From Flavobacterium sp. LC2016-23 (GTDB lineage Bacteria; Bacteroidota; Bacteroidia; Flavobacteriales; Flavobacteriaceae), in NCBI RefSeq assembly GCF_009674775.1, contig NZ_WKKE01000002.1, positions 230,576 to 294,575 on the forward strand: DNA of 64,000 nucleotides, given 5' to 3'. The notes below the pieces were generated by a model. That model saw nothing but the letters and a program-made list of their open reading frames with translations. It was not told the DNA's origin and searched no databases. Position 1 is the first letter of the stretch, and each line of letters starts with the position of its first letter. Both the position numbers and the translations under genes were made by a program. Below, piece by piece: positions 33,648 to 43,162 of the stretch.

Positions 33648-36239
33648 TTAAAAGGTTGTGTTACTTAATGCTTTTTCAATTCTTTGTATTAAATCGGTAT
33701 AATGGTTCTGGGTAGACTGATCTCCGGTATTCTTTTTGCTTTTTAAAAGCTGAAGCACTTTTCCAAGTTCTCCTTTTTTATCAGAAGTGACTTCTGTAAT
33801 TCTTTTTAAAGAGTACTGATTAATGTTTCGTATCATTTCTCCGTCCTGCATATACGTACATAACTGAGGCATGTTTAAGGTGTGTAAATCAACTGTCTTC
33901 TTAGGTTCCGTTTTTTCAAATATTTTATTTGTTGATATAATTAAAATATCTACATAATTCTTTTGGGTCATACGCTCTAGAATCGTTAGTGATTTGTTTA
34001 AGATCGTTGGGGCAAAAATCTCCTGATGTAATTTTTTGAACAATTCATTTACGGTAAAAACCTTTTCTTTGGTTTCATTTCGCTGGTATAACTCATTCTC
34101 CGTCATTCTTAATAAACGTTCATCGCTCAATAAATCGTACAATATTCCGCATTGTAATTCTCTTGCCAAAGTGTAAGGTGTATATTCATAAGGCCCTAGT
34201 GGAGAATCTTTTAACGGATTCGTTTTGTCTAAAACCGAATTAAAAAACAACCATTGCGGAATTGTAATTACATTCTTTACTAAATAGTCTGCTGCTCTTT
34301 TTTGCATGACGGCAGGAACCGGAACGTAGCTTTGTTTGTTGTCTCCGTGAACCGTTACGTTAAGGTACATACCACCAATATTGTTTAATACGTGACGGTT
34401 GTACAATTGCCATTGACCAATGGTTCCAATGTATAATTTAGCCGTTTCGTAATAAGACTGATCCTTATCGTACGTCCAGTCTAAAATATTATCTACGACA
34501 CGTTTTAAGTTTTTCAATCCGTATTCACTTGCTTTTACAGCATCATTTCCTAAATCTTCCGATTGGGAACGCGGATCAATTACTTCTCCCTGCTGTTCGC
34601 CATAAAAATAAATCGGATCGTTTTGATGTAAAGTAATCAGGGAATTCAGTTTTAATCTCTCATTATCATTATTTGCATACCATCTGTATCCCCATTCGAT
34701 AGCGTATTTATCATATTCCCCAATTTTTGGAGTGATAGCCGTAACATTATCTTCTGGTTGTGCCACATAATTATAACGTGCATAATCCATAATCGAAGGA
34801 GCCGTTCCACCCATTTTTGCCGTGAATTCTTTAGAACGCAAAGACTCAACATCATAAGCAAAAGAAGCACCCATATTATGTTTCAGCCCGAAAGTGTGAC
34901 CTACTTCGTGAGACGATACAAAGCGGATCGCTTCTCCCATATGTTCATCGCTAAAGGTATTTCCTCTTGCCTTCGGATCAATTGGCCCGGTCTGAATACG
35001 CATCCAGCTCTGTAAAGACGTCATTACATTATGCCACCAGATGATATCGGCTTCAATAATTTCACCACTTCTTGGGTCAACAACCGATGGTCCCATCGCA
35101 TTTGACTTTTGCGAAGCAGCATAAGTAATAACAGAATAACGTACATCGTCAATATCAAAATCCAAATCGGCTTCTGTAGGCTCTTTGGCAATTATTGCAT
35201 TTTTAAAACCGGCTTTTTCAAAAGCAACCTGCCAGTCGTGAACACCGTCAATAATATATTTTCGCCACTGTTTTGGAGTCGAAGGATCAATATAATAAAC
35301 AATAGGTTTTTTAGGTTCCACCAATTCACCTTTCAGATATCTTTCTTCATCTTCCTTTTTAGGTTCTAATCTCCATCGGGTAATGAGTTCTTTTTCAACC
35401 ATTGCCTGTTGGGCATCGGCAAAATACCAGTGTTTTTCTGTGAAATAACCAATGCGGTTATCAGAAAAACGGGGCTTCATCGGAACTTTATCCAGTAGAA
35501 CAATATTGCTTGTCACACCAAGGGTTACCGATAAAGCAGGGCCTCCTTCACTAACAGAAGTCGTTAACTGTGATTTTACTACCACATTTTTCGGGAATGC
35601 TTTTGAACTTTCGATATAGGATAAATTCGATTGTACCGAACCTCCAAAGTCGATATTGCTCAGGACATCGTTAAAGCTTTTTTGTTTTCCGTCAAAAATT
35701 TTGTTGACCTTAATAACAACCGAAGTCGAATCATTATTTTTGGTTTCAATATCAAATACTTCAATAATAGATTCTGAAAAATTATCTTTTACCGAAGCGG
35801 TTATCGCATCGTCTTTCGGAGAAGAAACTTTAGGCAGATAAGATTTTACCCAAACTTTCTTTGCTACTGTATCTTTATAGAAACGGATTACTTTGTTTTC
35901 GTAATTCATTCCTTTATTGAATCCGAAATCATTAACCTGAAAAGGAACCTGGGATAATTTGTTTACTACTAAAAATTCCCTTTCGAATAAACTGTCCTGA
36001 ATTTCAAAATAAACATCTGTTTTAACCTGGATAATATTAAAAAGACCTTTTTTTACGGTTCCTTTTTTTACAAGGTCATCGTATTTTTTTCCTTTTTTCG
36101 AAGAAGTGGTGTCTTTTGCTATTTCAGTAGTATTGTCTTTTTTCTTATTCTTTTGTGAAAAAACAGAAATAGGGCCTAATAAAAATAAAACTAATGCGAC
36201 GATTACTTTTAAGTTACACAGGATTGCCTTTCTCCTCAT
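33648..36239 (-). CDS. Zinc-dependent metalloprotease (DUF5117/DUF5118 type)
   Basis: The 863-residue exported protein has a signal peptide (VALVLFLLGPISVFSQ), a DUF5118-like segment (about 50-95), a DUF5117-like domain (about 100-300) and a metzincin-like catalytic domain. The zinc site HEVGHTFGLKH is at residues 444-454, matching HExxHxxGxxH, and a Met-turn candidate SIMDYAR follows near residue 490. It should digest proteins at the cell surface or in the periplasm. It is encoded 19 bases upstream of susC, so its products may be the imported nutrient. Confidence 0.9.
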   Translation of the reverse strand: MRRKAILCNLKVIVALVLFLLGPISVFSQKNKKKDNTTEIAKDTTSSKKGKKYDDLVKKGTVKKGLFNIIQVKTDVYFEIQDSLFEREFLVVNKLSQVPFQVNDFGFNKGMNYENKVIRFYKDTVAKKVWVKSYLPKVSSPKDDAITASVKDNFSESIIEVFDIETKNNDSTSVVIKVNKIFDGKQKSFNDVLSNIDFGGSVQSNLSYIESSKAFPKNVVVKSQLTTSVSEGGPALSVTLGVTSNIVLLDKVPMKPRFSDNRIGYFTEKHWYFADAQQAMVEKELITRWRLEPKKEDEERYLKGELVEPKKPIVYYIDPSTPKQWRKYIIDGVHDWQVAFEKAGFKNAIIAKEPTEADLDFDIDDVRYSVITYAASQKSNAMGPSVVDPRSGEIIEADIIWWHNVMTSLQSWMRIQTGPIDPKARGNTFSDEHMGEAIRFVSSHEVGHTFGLKHNMGASFAYDVESLRSKEFTAKMGGTAPSIMDYARYNYVAQPEDNVTAITPKIGEYDKYAIEWGYRWYANNDNERLKLNSLITLHQNDPIYFYGEQQGEVIDPRSQSEDLGNDAVKASEYGLKNLKRVVDNILDWTYDKDQSYYETAKLYIGTIGQWQLYNRHVLNNIGGMYLNVTVHGDNKQSYVPVPAVMQKRAADYLVKNVITIPQWLFFNSVLDKTNPLKDSPLGPYEYTPYTLARELQCGILYDLLSDERLLRMTENELYQRNETKEKVFTVNELFKKLHQEIFAPTILNKSLTILERMTQKNYVDILIISTNKIFEKTEPKKTVDLHTLNMPQLCTYMQDGEMIRNINQYSLKRITEVTSDKKGELGKVLQLLKSKKNTGDQSTQNHYTDLIQRIEKALSNTTF

Positions 36240-36325
36240 TGTGGTGTTAATTTTAGGTTAATTTTTGCTCGAAAATATTTGTTATCCGGTCAAAAAAAAA
36301 AGGAAAAGGAGTGAATGGCTTTTTT

Positions 36326-37897
36326 TTAGGAGTGAATGTCAATTAAAGGCAAAATACATACGAAATTGCCTTCTTTTTCTGTAGCCTGGAAATCAGTTTT
36401 CGAATAATAACTGTAAATGCTCCTCAGGTAATTTAACCCAAATTTAGTGCCTGGTTCTGAATTTTGTTTTGGCTGCAGATTATTAGAAATAACAACGTGA
36501 TCAGCCTTAATAACAATTCTGGTGTGCAAAGGAATTTCCGAAGTAGCCATATTATGTTTAATGGCATTTTCGATTACGATCTGAAATGCGAGGTACGGAA
36601 GACTCTTAGTCAAAGCCGATTCGTCCTCAATTTCAATAGAAAAAAATAACTCTTCCCGGAAACGGGTTTGCTGCAGGAAAATATATTTCTCTATAAATAA
36701 CAGTTCATTTTTAAGCAGCACAATATTTTTTTCTGGCGGATCAATTAGATAACGATAAATACGGGACAGATTCAGGGTGAATTTCTGCGCTGTTTTTATA
36801 TCGCTGTCAATTAACATATAAAGGGAGTTTAACGAATTGAATAAAAAATGCGGATTGATTTGTTCTATCAATTGCTGTAACTGCATCAGTGCCTTTTCCT
36901 TGACAATTTTTTCGTTTTCTACCAGTAGTGTATTTTTTTCCTGAATAACCACTTCTTTTTCCTGATACGCTCTTCGGTTGGCATATGTAAACAGATAGAA
37001 AATCAGAAGAAGCATGACAGTGGTAATCGAATAGATTAAAGTGGTATACTTTTTTATGGTAGTCACATCTTCCACGACAAAATCTTTTGGAAAACTAACA
37101 CAAATGTACCAGTGGGAACCTTTTAAGTTCACTCTTTTAGTAAACCGGATGACATCAAGTTTAAGGTATTCCGATAAAGTTACCCTTTTTACATAATCTT
37201 GGTTTTTGTTGAAAATAGTGTCTGAAGCCTTTAGTGAACTAATATCGTAGACATTTTTTCCTATAAAGTCGGATTCAGGGTGAAAGATGCAGGTTCCTTT
37301 CTGATCAAATACAAAAGCATAATTGGGTGCAGTACCGTCAATTGTTGCAAAATAATCGTGCAATGCTTTTAAATTGATATCATAACCATATCGCACAGTG
37401 GTATTGTCAGGAGAAACCAACTTGAAATAAATTCTCCATATCCATTCTTTACCCTGAGGAATAACGGTGCTGATGTGTTGTGCAGTGGTGTTTTGAAGTA
37501 CAAAATCGCGAATGTTGTTTTTTAATGCAGTAGAAACAGTATCATTCCCAAAATGAATTTCACGGTCATTAATCTTAAACCAATTATTGGTTAGCAAAGA
37601 ACTTGTCATCTGAATGGAACTCAGCACTTCCAGATTGGCAGAAAGGTTTTTCGAATTACTAATCTTTACAACATTTTTAATCTGATTTTCCTGTTCCAGA
37701 AATTTTGAAAACTCCTGCGACATAAACTCCTGCTTCTTGATAAAATTTCGTTGTGCAGCCTCCTCATTAGATTTTTCAGTGAGATCCGTAATTAAGCTAC
37801 TCAGGAAATATACCGAAATTACGGTAAGCAAAATAGAGATAGTTCCGTAAATCAGGAACGCTCTTCTGGAGGTGATATTGCTAAATCTGAATTTCAA
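36326..37897 (-). CDS. LytS-type sensor histidine kinase with Cache-like sensor domain
   Basis: The 523-residue membrane kinase has two helices (about 13-36 and 283-305) enclosing a 245-residue extracytoplasmic domain with the Cache mark YAFVFDQKGTCIFHPESDF. The cytoplasmic part has the His_kinase box QINPHFLFNSLNSLYML with phospho-acceptor His350, and an ATPase domain with ENAIKHN and GTKFGLNYLRS. LytS-type kinases signal to LytTR regulators; the nearest is at 27957-28721, across the susCD/protease genes. It starts 29 bases after the ABC exporter gene. Confidence 0.93.
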   Translation of the reverse strand: MKFRFSNITSRRAFLIYGTISILLTVISVYFLSSLITDLTEKSNEEAAQRNFIKKQEFMSQEFSKFLEQENQIKNVVKISNSKNLSANLEVLSSIQMTSSLLTNNWFKINDREIHFGNDTVSTALKNNIRDFVLQNTTAQHISTVIPQGKEWIWRIYFKLVSPDNTTVRYGYDINLKALHDYFATIDGTAPNYAFVFDQKGTCIFHPESDFIGKNVYDISSLKASDTIFNKNQDYVKRVTLSEYLKLDVIRFTKRVNLKGSHWYICVSFPKDFVVEDVTTIKKYTTLIYSITTVMLLLIFYLFTYANRRAYQEKEVVIQEKNTLLVENEKIVKEKALMQLQQLIEQINPHFLFNSLNSLYMLIDSDIKTAQKFTLNLSRIYRYLIDPPEKNIVLLKNELLFIEKYIFLQQTRFREELFFSIEIEDESALTKSLPYLAFQIVIENAIKHNMATSEIPLHTRIVIKADHVVISNNLQPKQNSEPGTKFGLNYLRSIYSYYSKTDFQATEKEGNFVCILPLIDIHS

Positions 37898-37926
37898 AAA
37901 AGAATTGTTTGTTTAGAATTGAAAAA

Positions 37927-39681
37927 TTAATTCGCCACTGAAAATTGTGAATCGTACAGGTTTTTGTAATAGCCGTCGGTTTTGTTCAGCAATTCCTGAT
38001 GGGTTCCCTGTTCCACAATTAAACCTTTGTCCATCACTACAATTTTGTCTGCGTTTACAATGGTGGCCAGTCGGTGTGCAATAATAATTGAAGTCCTTCC
38101 TCTTGTAATGGTTTCGGTTGCACGCTGAATCAGTTCTTCCGAATAGGTATCAATAGACGAAGTAGCTTCATCTAAAATCAAAATACTCGGGTTACTCACA
38201 TAAGAACGTAAAAAAGCAATTAGCTGACGTTGTCCTGAAGAAAGCATAACACCACGTTCCTTAACATCAAAATCATAATTGTCCGGCAGACTCATAATGA
38301 AATCATGTACTCCGATTTTTTTGGCGGCATTCAAAACCTGTTCCCGGGTAATCTCCGGGTTGTGTAAGGTAATATTGTTGTAGATCGTATCGGCAAACAG
38401 AAACACGTCCTGTAAAACCACGGCAATTTGTTTTCTTAGCGAAGCCAGCGTATAGTTCTCGATATTCTGGCCGTCAATATAAATAGTTCCGCTGTTAATT
38501 TCGTAAAAGCGATTCAGTAAATTAATAATAGTCGATTTTCCCGCACCTGTTGATCCGACAATAGCTATAGTTTGACCCGAAGCAACCGATAAATCAATTC
38601 CTTTTATGACTTCTTCCTCCGGAATGTAACTAAAACGGACTTCCTTAAATTCGATGCTTCCATCAAAAACAGGTGCTTCCAGCGTTCCGGTATCCTGAAT
38701 GTGATCCTGTGTGTCAATAATATCAAAGACACGATTGGCCGCAATCATGCCCAGCTGCATCTCATTAAATTTATCCGCAATCTGTCGCAAAGGATTAAAC
38801 AGCATTCCGATGAACATCGTATAGGAAAACAAATCCCCAAAAGTCGTAAAATGGTCCCCGTTCAGAATCCGGAATCCGCCATAAACCACTACCAGTCCAA
38901 GGGTAATCGATGAAATAATATCGGCAATCGGGAAAAATATCGAGTTGTACAGAATGGTTTTTATCCAGGCCACTTTGTGTTTGTTGTTTATTTCTTTAAA
39001 ATTTTCGGCTTCGATTCGCTCCCGGTTAAAAAGCTGTACGATCTTCATTCCGGTAACACGTTCCTGAACAAACGAATTCATGTTGGCAATCTGCGTACGA
39101 ACTTCCTCAAAAGCAACCTGCATTTTACGCTGAAAAATTCGGGTAATGTAAACCAGTATTGGCATGGCAACGACCACAATCCAGGTTAGTTTCCAGTTCA
39201 TGTAAAACATAAAAATCAGTACCACCAGCATTTTCATCAGGTCACTGATAATCATAAAAAGTCCCTGGCTGAAAATTCGGGCAATCGATTCAATATCAGA
39301 AACCGATCGGGTGACCAATTGACCCACCGGAACCAAATCAAAATACTTCATCCTGAAGCTCAATATATGTTTGAAAAGTTTGGTACGGATATCCTTTACA
39401 ATATCCTGTCCGAGCCAGTTGGCCCAGTACACAAAATAAAACTGGGAGAAAACTTCCATCAGAAGAACAACGCCCATCAAAATAATATACATCAGCAATC
39501 CATGCTGATCGTGTGTTTTGATATAGCCGTCGACCGTTTGTTTTAATAAATAGGGACGGAGTGCTGCAAAAACGGACAGTGAAACGGCAAAGATAATAAC
39601 GCCGTAATAGCGCCCTTTGTAAGGTTTGGTATATTTTAGGATTCGTTTGAATAAACGGGTATCAAATGCTTTTGCTTTCAT
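37927..39681 (-). CDS. ABC exporter, fused permease and ATPase (MsbA-like)
   Basis: The 584-residue half-transporter has six membrane helices (about 20-320) and a nucleotide-binding domain: Walker A GSTGAGKSTIINLL, signature LSSGQRQL (a variant of LSGGQ), Walker B SILILDEATSS and H-loop IIAHRLATI. It should work as a homodimer exporting a lipid or drug from the inner membrane. Its 5' neighbour is the repeat at 39690-39893 and its 3' neighbour the LytS-type kinase, 29 bases away. Confidence 0.93.
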   Translation of the reverse strand: MKAKAFDTRLFKRILKYTKPYKGRYYGVIIFAVSLSVFAALRPYLLKQTVDGYIKTHDQHGLLMYIILMGVVLLMEVFSQFYFVYWANWLGQDIVKDIRTKLFKHILSFRMKYFDLVPVGQLVTRSVSDIESIARIFSQGLFMIISDLMKMLVVLIFMFYMNWKLTWIVVVAMPILVYITRIFQRKMQVAFEEVRTQIANMNSFVQERVTGMKIVQLFNRERIEAENFKEINNKHKVAWIKTILYNSIFFPIADIISSITLGLVVVYGGFRILNGDHFTTFGDLFSYTMFIGMLFNPLRQIADKFNEMQLGMIAANRVFDIIDTQDHIQDTGTLEAPVFDGSIEFKEVRFSYIPEEEVIKGIDLSVASGQTIAIVGSTGAGKSTIINLLNRFYEINSGTIYIDGQNIENYTLASLRKQIAVVLQDVFLFADTIYNNITLHNPEITREQVLNAAKKIGVHDFIMSLPDNYDFDVKERGVMLSSGQRQLIAFLRSYVSNPSILILDEATSSIDTYSEELIQRATETITRGRTSIIIAHRLATIVNADKIVVMDKGLIVEQGTHQELLNKTDGYYKNLYDSQFSVAN

Positions 39682-39689
39682 TTTTTCTT

Positions 39690-39893
39690 GCTTTAAGCTT
39701 TAGGCTTTAGGCTATACGCTTCAGGCTTAATGCTTGCTTTTTTTTGCTTTAAGCTTTAAGCTTTACGCTTTACGCTTTACGCTTGTTTTATTTTTTGCTT
39801 TTTGCTTTTTGCTTTAGGCTTAGGCTTGCTTGTTTTTAAGCTTAATGCTTAAAGCTTATAGCCTAAAGCATATATAATCTAAAGCTAAATATA
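39690..39893. repeat. Array of GCTTTAx heptamers with an inverted right arm
   Basis: From 39690 the words GCTTTAA, GCTTTAG, GCTTTAC and close variants follow in two runs, at 39690-39735 and 39746-39785, then looser copies. The right part (about 39838-39893) has the words in reverse, such as AAAGCTTATAGCCTAAAGC. It lies between truA and the ABC exporter and fills the whole gap. Confidence 0.82.
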
Positions 39894-40619
39894 TTCGTAA
39901 TCAATTTCAGTTAAATATAATCCGTGTGCCGGAACTGAAAACCCGGCTTTTTCTCGGCTTTTACTGGCAATAATGTTTTCAAAATCTGCCAGTGAAATTT
40001 TGTGCAGGCCAATGTTGATCAGAGTGCCGACAATGGACCGAACCATATTCCTAAGAAATCGATTCGCCGAAATCGTAAAAACAAGCTTGTTGTTTTCATG
40101 CGTCCAGTACGCCTCAAAAATCGTGCAGTCAAATGTATTGACATCCGTATTCACTTTCGAAAAACACTGGAAATCGGTATGATTCAACAGGGTTTTCGCG
40201 GCTTCATTCATCAAAACTACGTCTAATTTTTGATTAAAATACCAACTCAATTCCTCCAGAAATGGATTTTTAACAGTGTTGATGTGATATTCGTACGTTC
40301 GCTTCGTCGCATCAAACCGACAATGCGCATCATCATGAACCTTTATAAGATCAAAAATGGCAATGTCTTTAGGTAAATAGGAGTTGAGTTTGTGTACTAA
40401 AACCGCAATATCAATCGGATTTTCAAAATCAAAATGAGCATACATTTGCTGTGCATGCACACCCGTATCAGTTCGCCCGGCTCCCATAACATTGATAGAA
40501 GAATTTAACAAAACCGAAAGAGCCTTGTTTAAAGTTTCCTGAACAGAAGAGGCGTTAGGCTGAATTTGCCACCCGTGATAGTGTGTTCCGTTGTATGCGA
40601 ATTGAATAAAATATCTCAA
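39885..40619 (-). CDS. truA: tRNA pseudouridine synthase A
   Basis: TruA makes pseudouridine at positions 38-40 of tRNA anticodon arms. The 244-residue protein has the catalytic motif GAGRTDTGVHA with Asp51, an N-terminal YFIQFAYNGTHYHGWQIQ and the later FLRNMVRSIVGTLINIG. Length is normal. Its upstream flank carries a minus-strand -7 box TACCTTTG (40653-40646), within one arm of an inverted repeat whose other arm serves the divergent yfcE-like gene. Confidence 0.97.
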   Translation of the reverse strand: MRYFIQFAYNGTHYHGWQIQPNASSVQETLNKALSVLLNSSINVMGAGRTDTGVHAQQMYAHFDFENPIDIAVLVHKLNSYLPKDIAIFDLIKVHDDAHCRFDATKRTYEYHINTVKNPFLEELSWYFNQKLDVVLMNEAAKTLLNHTDFQCFSKVNTDVNTFDCTIFEAYWTHENNKLVFTISANRFLRNMVRSIVGTLINIGLHKISLADFENIIASKSREKAGFSVPAHGLYLTEIDYEYI

Positions 40620-40640
40620 AGTAAAGATTCATAGGTTTTG

Positions 40641-40919
40641 AGGCGCAAAGGTACGAAGATTTTTTTCTTTGAAGGTACAAAGGTTCACAGGTTCAGAGGT
40701 TCACAGGTTTTCTTTTCAGACAAATATTTTAGTGGTTTTGATAAGTTTAAATTATTATTCCACGGCGTCTGTAAAAACGTTAAAAAAAAGTAGCACTTGC
40801 TGCCAACGACCTTAGTGGTTCAATAGCTAAAAGGAAAAACCTTTTGCCTTTGTCTCTCTGAACCTTTGCACCTCCCCAAAAAATCTTTGTACCTTTGCGC
40901 CTCTGAACCTTTGTACCTT
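40641..40919. repeat. Inverted repeat of GTACCTTTGCGCCT words between truA and yfcE-like gene
   Basis: On the minus strand the left part gives ATCTTCGTACCTTTGCGCCT; the right part (about 40882-40901) gives ATCTTTGTACCTTTGCGCCT on the plus strand, 19 of 20 identical. Further words of the GAACCTTTG type lie outside and inside. Each arm holds a TACCTTTG box pointing to its neighbour gene. The 150 bases between the arms are unremarkable. Confidence 0.82.
40866..40897 (+). promoter_or_regulatory. Promoter of the yfcE-like gene
   Basis: TTG at 40866-40868 and TACCTTTG at 40890-40897 are separated by 21 bases, within the range for the primary Bacteroidota promoter. Transcription would begin about 25 bases before the start codon. 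The boxes are made of repeat words, so chance matches in the repeat are possible. Confidence 0.5.
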
Positions 40920-40926
40920 AAAAAAA

Positions 40927-41421
40927 TTGAAAAAAATCCTCCTTCTTTCCGATACGCACAGCCATATTGATGATGTAATTTTAAAATACGTGGCACAAGC
41001 CGATGAAGTCTGGCATGCCGGTGATATTGGTGATCTGAATGTTACGGATACTATAAAAAAACTGAAACCTTTACGTTGTGTCTATGGCAATATAGATGAC
41101 GCAAAAGCCAGATTGGAATTTCCGTTGCACAACCGTTTTTTATGTGAAAATGTAGACGTCTGGATCACTCATATCGGGGGGTATCCGGGGAAATACAATC
41201 CGAATATCAGGGAAGAAATAGCGGCAAATCCACCTAAATTATTTATTTGCGGGCATTCCCATATCCTGAAAGTCATGTTTGATAAAAAGAATAATTTATT
41301 GCACATGAATCCCGGAGCAGCAGGCAAAAGCGGATTCCATCAAATGCGAACCATGTTGCGGTTTGTAATTGATGACGATAAAATTAAAGATCTGGAAATC
41401 ATTGAAATTGGTAAAAAATAA
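40927..41421 (+). CDS. Metallophosphoesterase, YfcE/MJ0936 family
   Basis: The 164-residue cytosolic phosphodiesterase starts at a TTG (40927) and reads MKKILLLSDTHSH; no better ATG exists. Metal motifs are DTHSH, GDIGD, GNID (in VYGNIDDA), THIGG and GHSH (CGHSHILKV), all present. YfcE-family enzymes cleave phosphodiesters with Mn or other divalent metals; the physiological substrate is not known. It is divergent from truA and ends four bases before the end of the kinase gene on the other strand. Confidence 0.93.
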   Translation: MKKILLLSDTHSHIDDVILKYVAQADEVWHAGDIGDLNVTDTIKKLKPLRCVYGNIDDAKARLEFPLHNRFLCENVDVWITHIGGYPGKYNPNIREEIAANPPKLFICGHSHILKVMFDKKNNLLHMNPGAAGKSGFHQMRTMLRFVIDDDKIKDLEIIEIGKK

Positions 41422-41425
41422 CCTT

Positions 41426-42331
41426 TTACGAAATCGGAATCTTTATTTTTACAGAGGTACCGTTGTTTCCGTTTTCTTTGGAAAGAATAGTCATGCTTCC
41501 TTTTAATTTTTTAATTCGCGCCCTTATCCGGTTAAGGCCAAAACCTTCGGTTTCGTTTAGTTTATCGGCATTAAATCCCCTTCCGTTATCCTGAATAATA
41601 AGAATGAACCAGTTTTCGTTTTCACGCAACGAAATCTGAGCTTTTGATGCCCCGCTGTGCTTTATGATATTATTTAATAATTCAGATACGATAAAGTAAA
41701 TTTTCATTTCGAATTTTTCCGGGTATCTTTTTTCGCCCGGAATTGAACTTAAAAACTGAAAATGAATATGATGGGTTGTGTTTTTCTCACATAAATCTTC
41801 GAGAGCATGCAAAAGTCCAAAACGAATCAAAAGAGCAGGTATCAGTTCATGTGACATGTCCCGTAACCGATCGTGGGCCTCTTCTAAAATAGCTTTGGCC
41901 TTAGAGAGTTCTTCAGAGTGAATGTTGTTTTGCGTTGAAAATGCATTGAGATGCAAACCAACGGAAGAAAGTAAAGAATTTATATTATCATGTAAAAAAG
42001 CGGCAATTTTTTTTCGCTCATTTTCCTGACCGTCAATCCCTGAATTAATGATATTGAGCTGTATTTTTTGTTTGATATCTTTTTGTTTGTTTTTTCGCTT
42101 TAATTCGCCATTGCGGTAATAGAAATACGATAACATCAGGAGCATTATAACAAGAATGATAAGTAAGCTTACGATCTTTTTATTGTCAGTTTTAATAAGC
42201 TGGAGTTGTTCCTTCTTTATTGAAGTTGGGATGATTTCGGTTTTTTCTAAAAGCAGTATGTGCGGTCTCAAGGCAAAGCTTGTAGTTGTTACTAAAAGTA
42301 TAAGAATCAGTATTTTTTTTGAAATTGACAT
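41426..42331 (-). CDS. Sensor histidine kinase, NarL-partner type (HisKA_3)
   Basis: The 301-residue protein has an N-terminal hydrophobic segment (6-22), a short exposed loop and a second helix (53-71), then a HisKA_3 dimerisation box ERKKIAAFLHDNINSLL with His114, and an ATPase domain with N-box LLNNIIKHSG, DNGRGF and GFGLNRIRARI. The sensory part is tiny. It follows its regulator gene by 14 bases and forms a two-component system with it. Confidence 0.93.
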   Translation of the reverse strand: MSISKKILILILLVTTTSFALRPHILLLEKTEIIPTSIKKEQLQLIKTDNKKIVSLLIILVIMLLMLSYFYYRNGELKRKNKQKDIKQKIQLNIINSGIDGQENERKKIAAFLHDNINSLLSSVGLHLNAFSTQNNIHSEELSKAKAILEEAHDRLRDMSHELIPALLIRFGLLHALEDLCEKNTTHHIHFQFLSSIPGEKRYPEKFEMKIYFIVSELLNNIIKHSGASKAQISLRENENWFILIIQDNGRGFNADKLNETEGFGLNRIRARIKKLKGSMTILSKENGNNGTSVKIKIPIS

Positions 42332-42345
42332 CGAAAAGAGCGTAA

Positions 42346-43008
42346 TTATGGATTTATCAAATTGTTTTTTAAAGCATATTTTACAAGACCAATCATATTT
42401 TTGATTTTCAATTTTTTCATTATGTTTTTTCGATGCGTTTCTACCGTACTCAGACTTATAAAAAGTTGTTCGCTTATTTCCTTTCCACTGTATTCCAGTG
42501 ATATTAAAGTAATTATTTCCAGTTCTCTGGAGGTCAGAAGCTGGTTTTCGGTAAACGATTTTTTATTGAATTTAGGATTGTTGTTAGTGAAGCTGGCAAA
42601 GATTTTTTCTCTGATATGATTGTCAAAATATTCTTCATCATGATGTACCGCAGTAATGGCTTCAATAATGTTTTCACCTGCACACTTTTTGGTCAGATAG
42701 CCTTTGGCGCCCAATTTCATGACCTCTTTTATTATTTTCAAATCATCATAACTCGAAAGAATAATGACTTTGCATGGAAATTTCTTTTGACCGAATTCTT
42801 TAAGTACTTTAATCCCATCCTTTTCAGGCATGCTGATATCGAGTAATAAAATATCTGTTTTGTTTTTTAAGACATCTTCGTAAATAGTAGTTCCGTCCAA
42901 AGAATGACCTACTACTTCAAAGTCCGTTACAGTGCTTAATAAATTAGCAAGACCGTCAATCAGTACCTGATGGTCGTCTGCTAAATGTATTCTTATTTTC
43001 TCCTTCAT
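42346..43008 (-). CDS. NarL/FixJ family response regulator
   Basis: From the preferred ATG at 43008 (MKEKIRIHLADDHQ) the protein has 220 residues; an ATG eight codons upstream (43032) is possible. It has a receiver domain with Asp57 (DILLLDISMP) and Lys in YLTKKC, and a LuxR-type helix-turn-helix (SLEYSGKEISEQLFISLSTV then ETHRKNIMKKL). It regulates unknown genes together with the kinase encoded next to it. A -7-like box TAAATTTG (43037-43030) lies upstream. Confidence 0.94.
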   Translation of the reverse strand: MKEKIRIHLADDHQVLIDGLANLLSTVTDFEVVGHSLDGTTIYEDVLKNKTDILLLDISMPEKDGIKVLKEFGQKKFPCKVIILSSYDDLKIIKEVMKLGAKGYLTKKCAGENIIEAITAVHHDEEYFDNHIREKIFASFTNNNPKFNKKSFTENQLLTSRELEIITLISLEYSGKEISEQLFISLSTVETHRKNIMKKLKIKNMIGLVKYALKNNLINP

Positions 43009-43103
43009 TATCCTTTTTACTATCGGGATCAAATTTATAAATAATAACTTACAAATAAAAATACTTTTAGTTAATCTCTAATACTGTTTTAATTTTTTCG
43101 CAC

Positions 43104-43136
43104 AAAAAAACCCGAATTATAAAATCCGGGTTTTTT
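43104..43136 (-). terminator. Terminator of the DUF4293 gene
   Basis: On the minus strand AAAAAACCCG and CGGGTTTTTT pair around a 12-base loop, followed by a T-run. It begins about 27 bases after the DUF4293 stop codon. Confidence 0.8.
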
Positions 43137-43162
43137 CACACAAATAAATTAAGTTTATAGGT

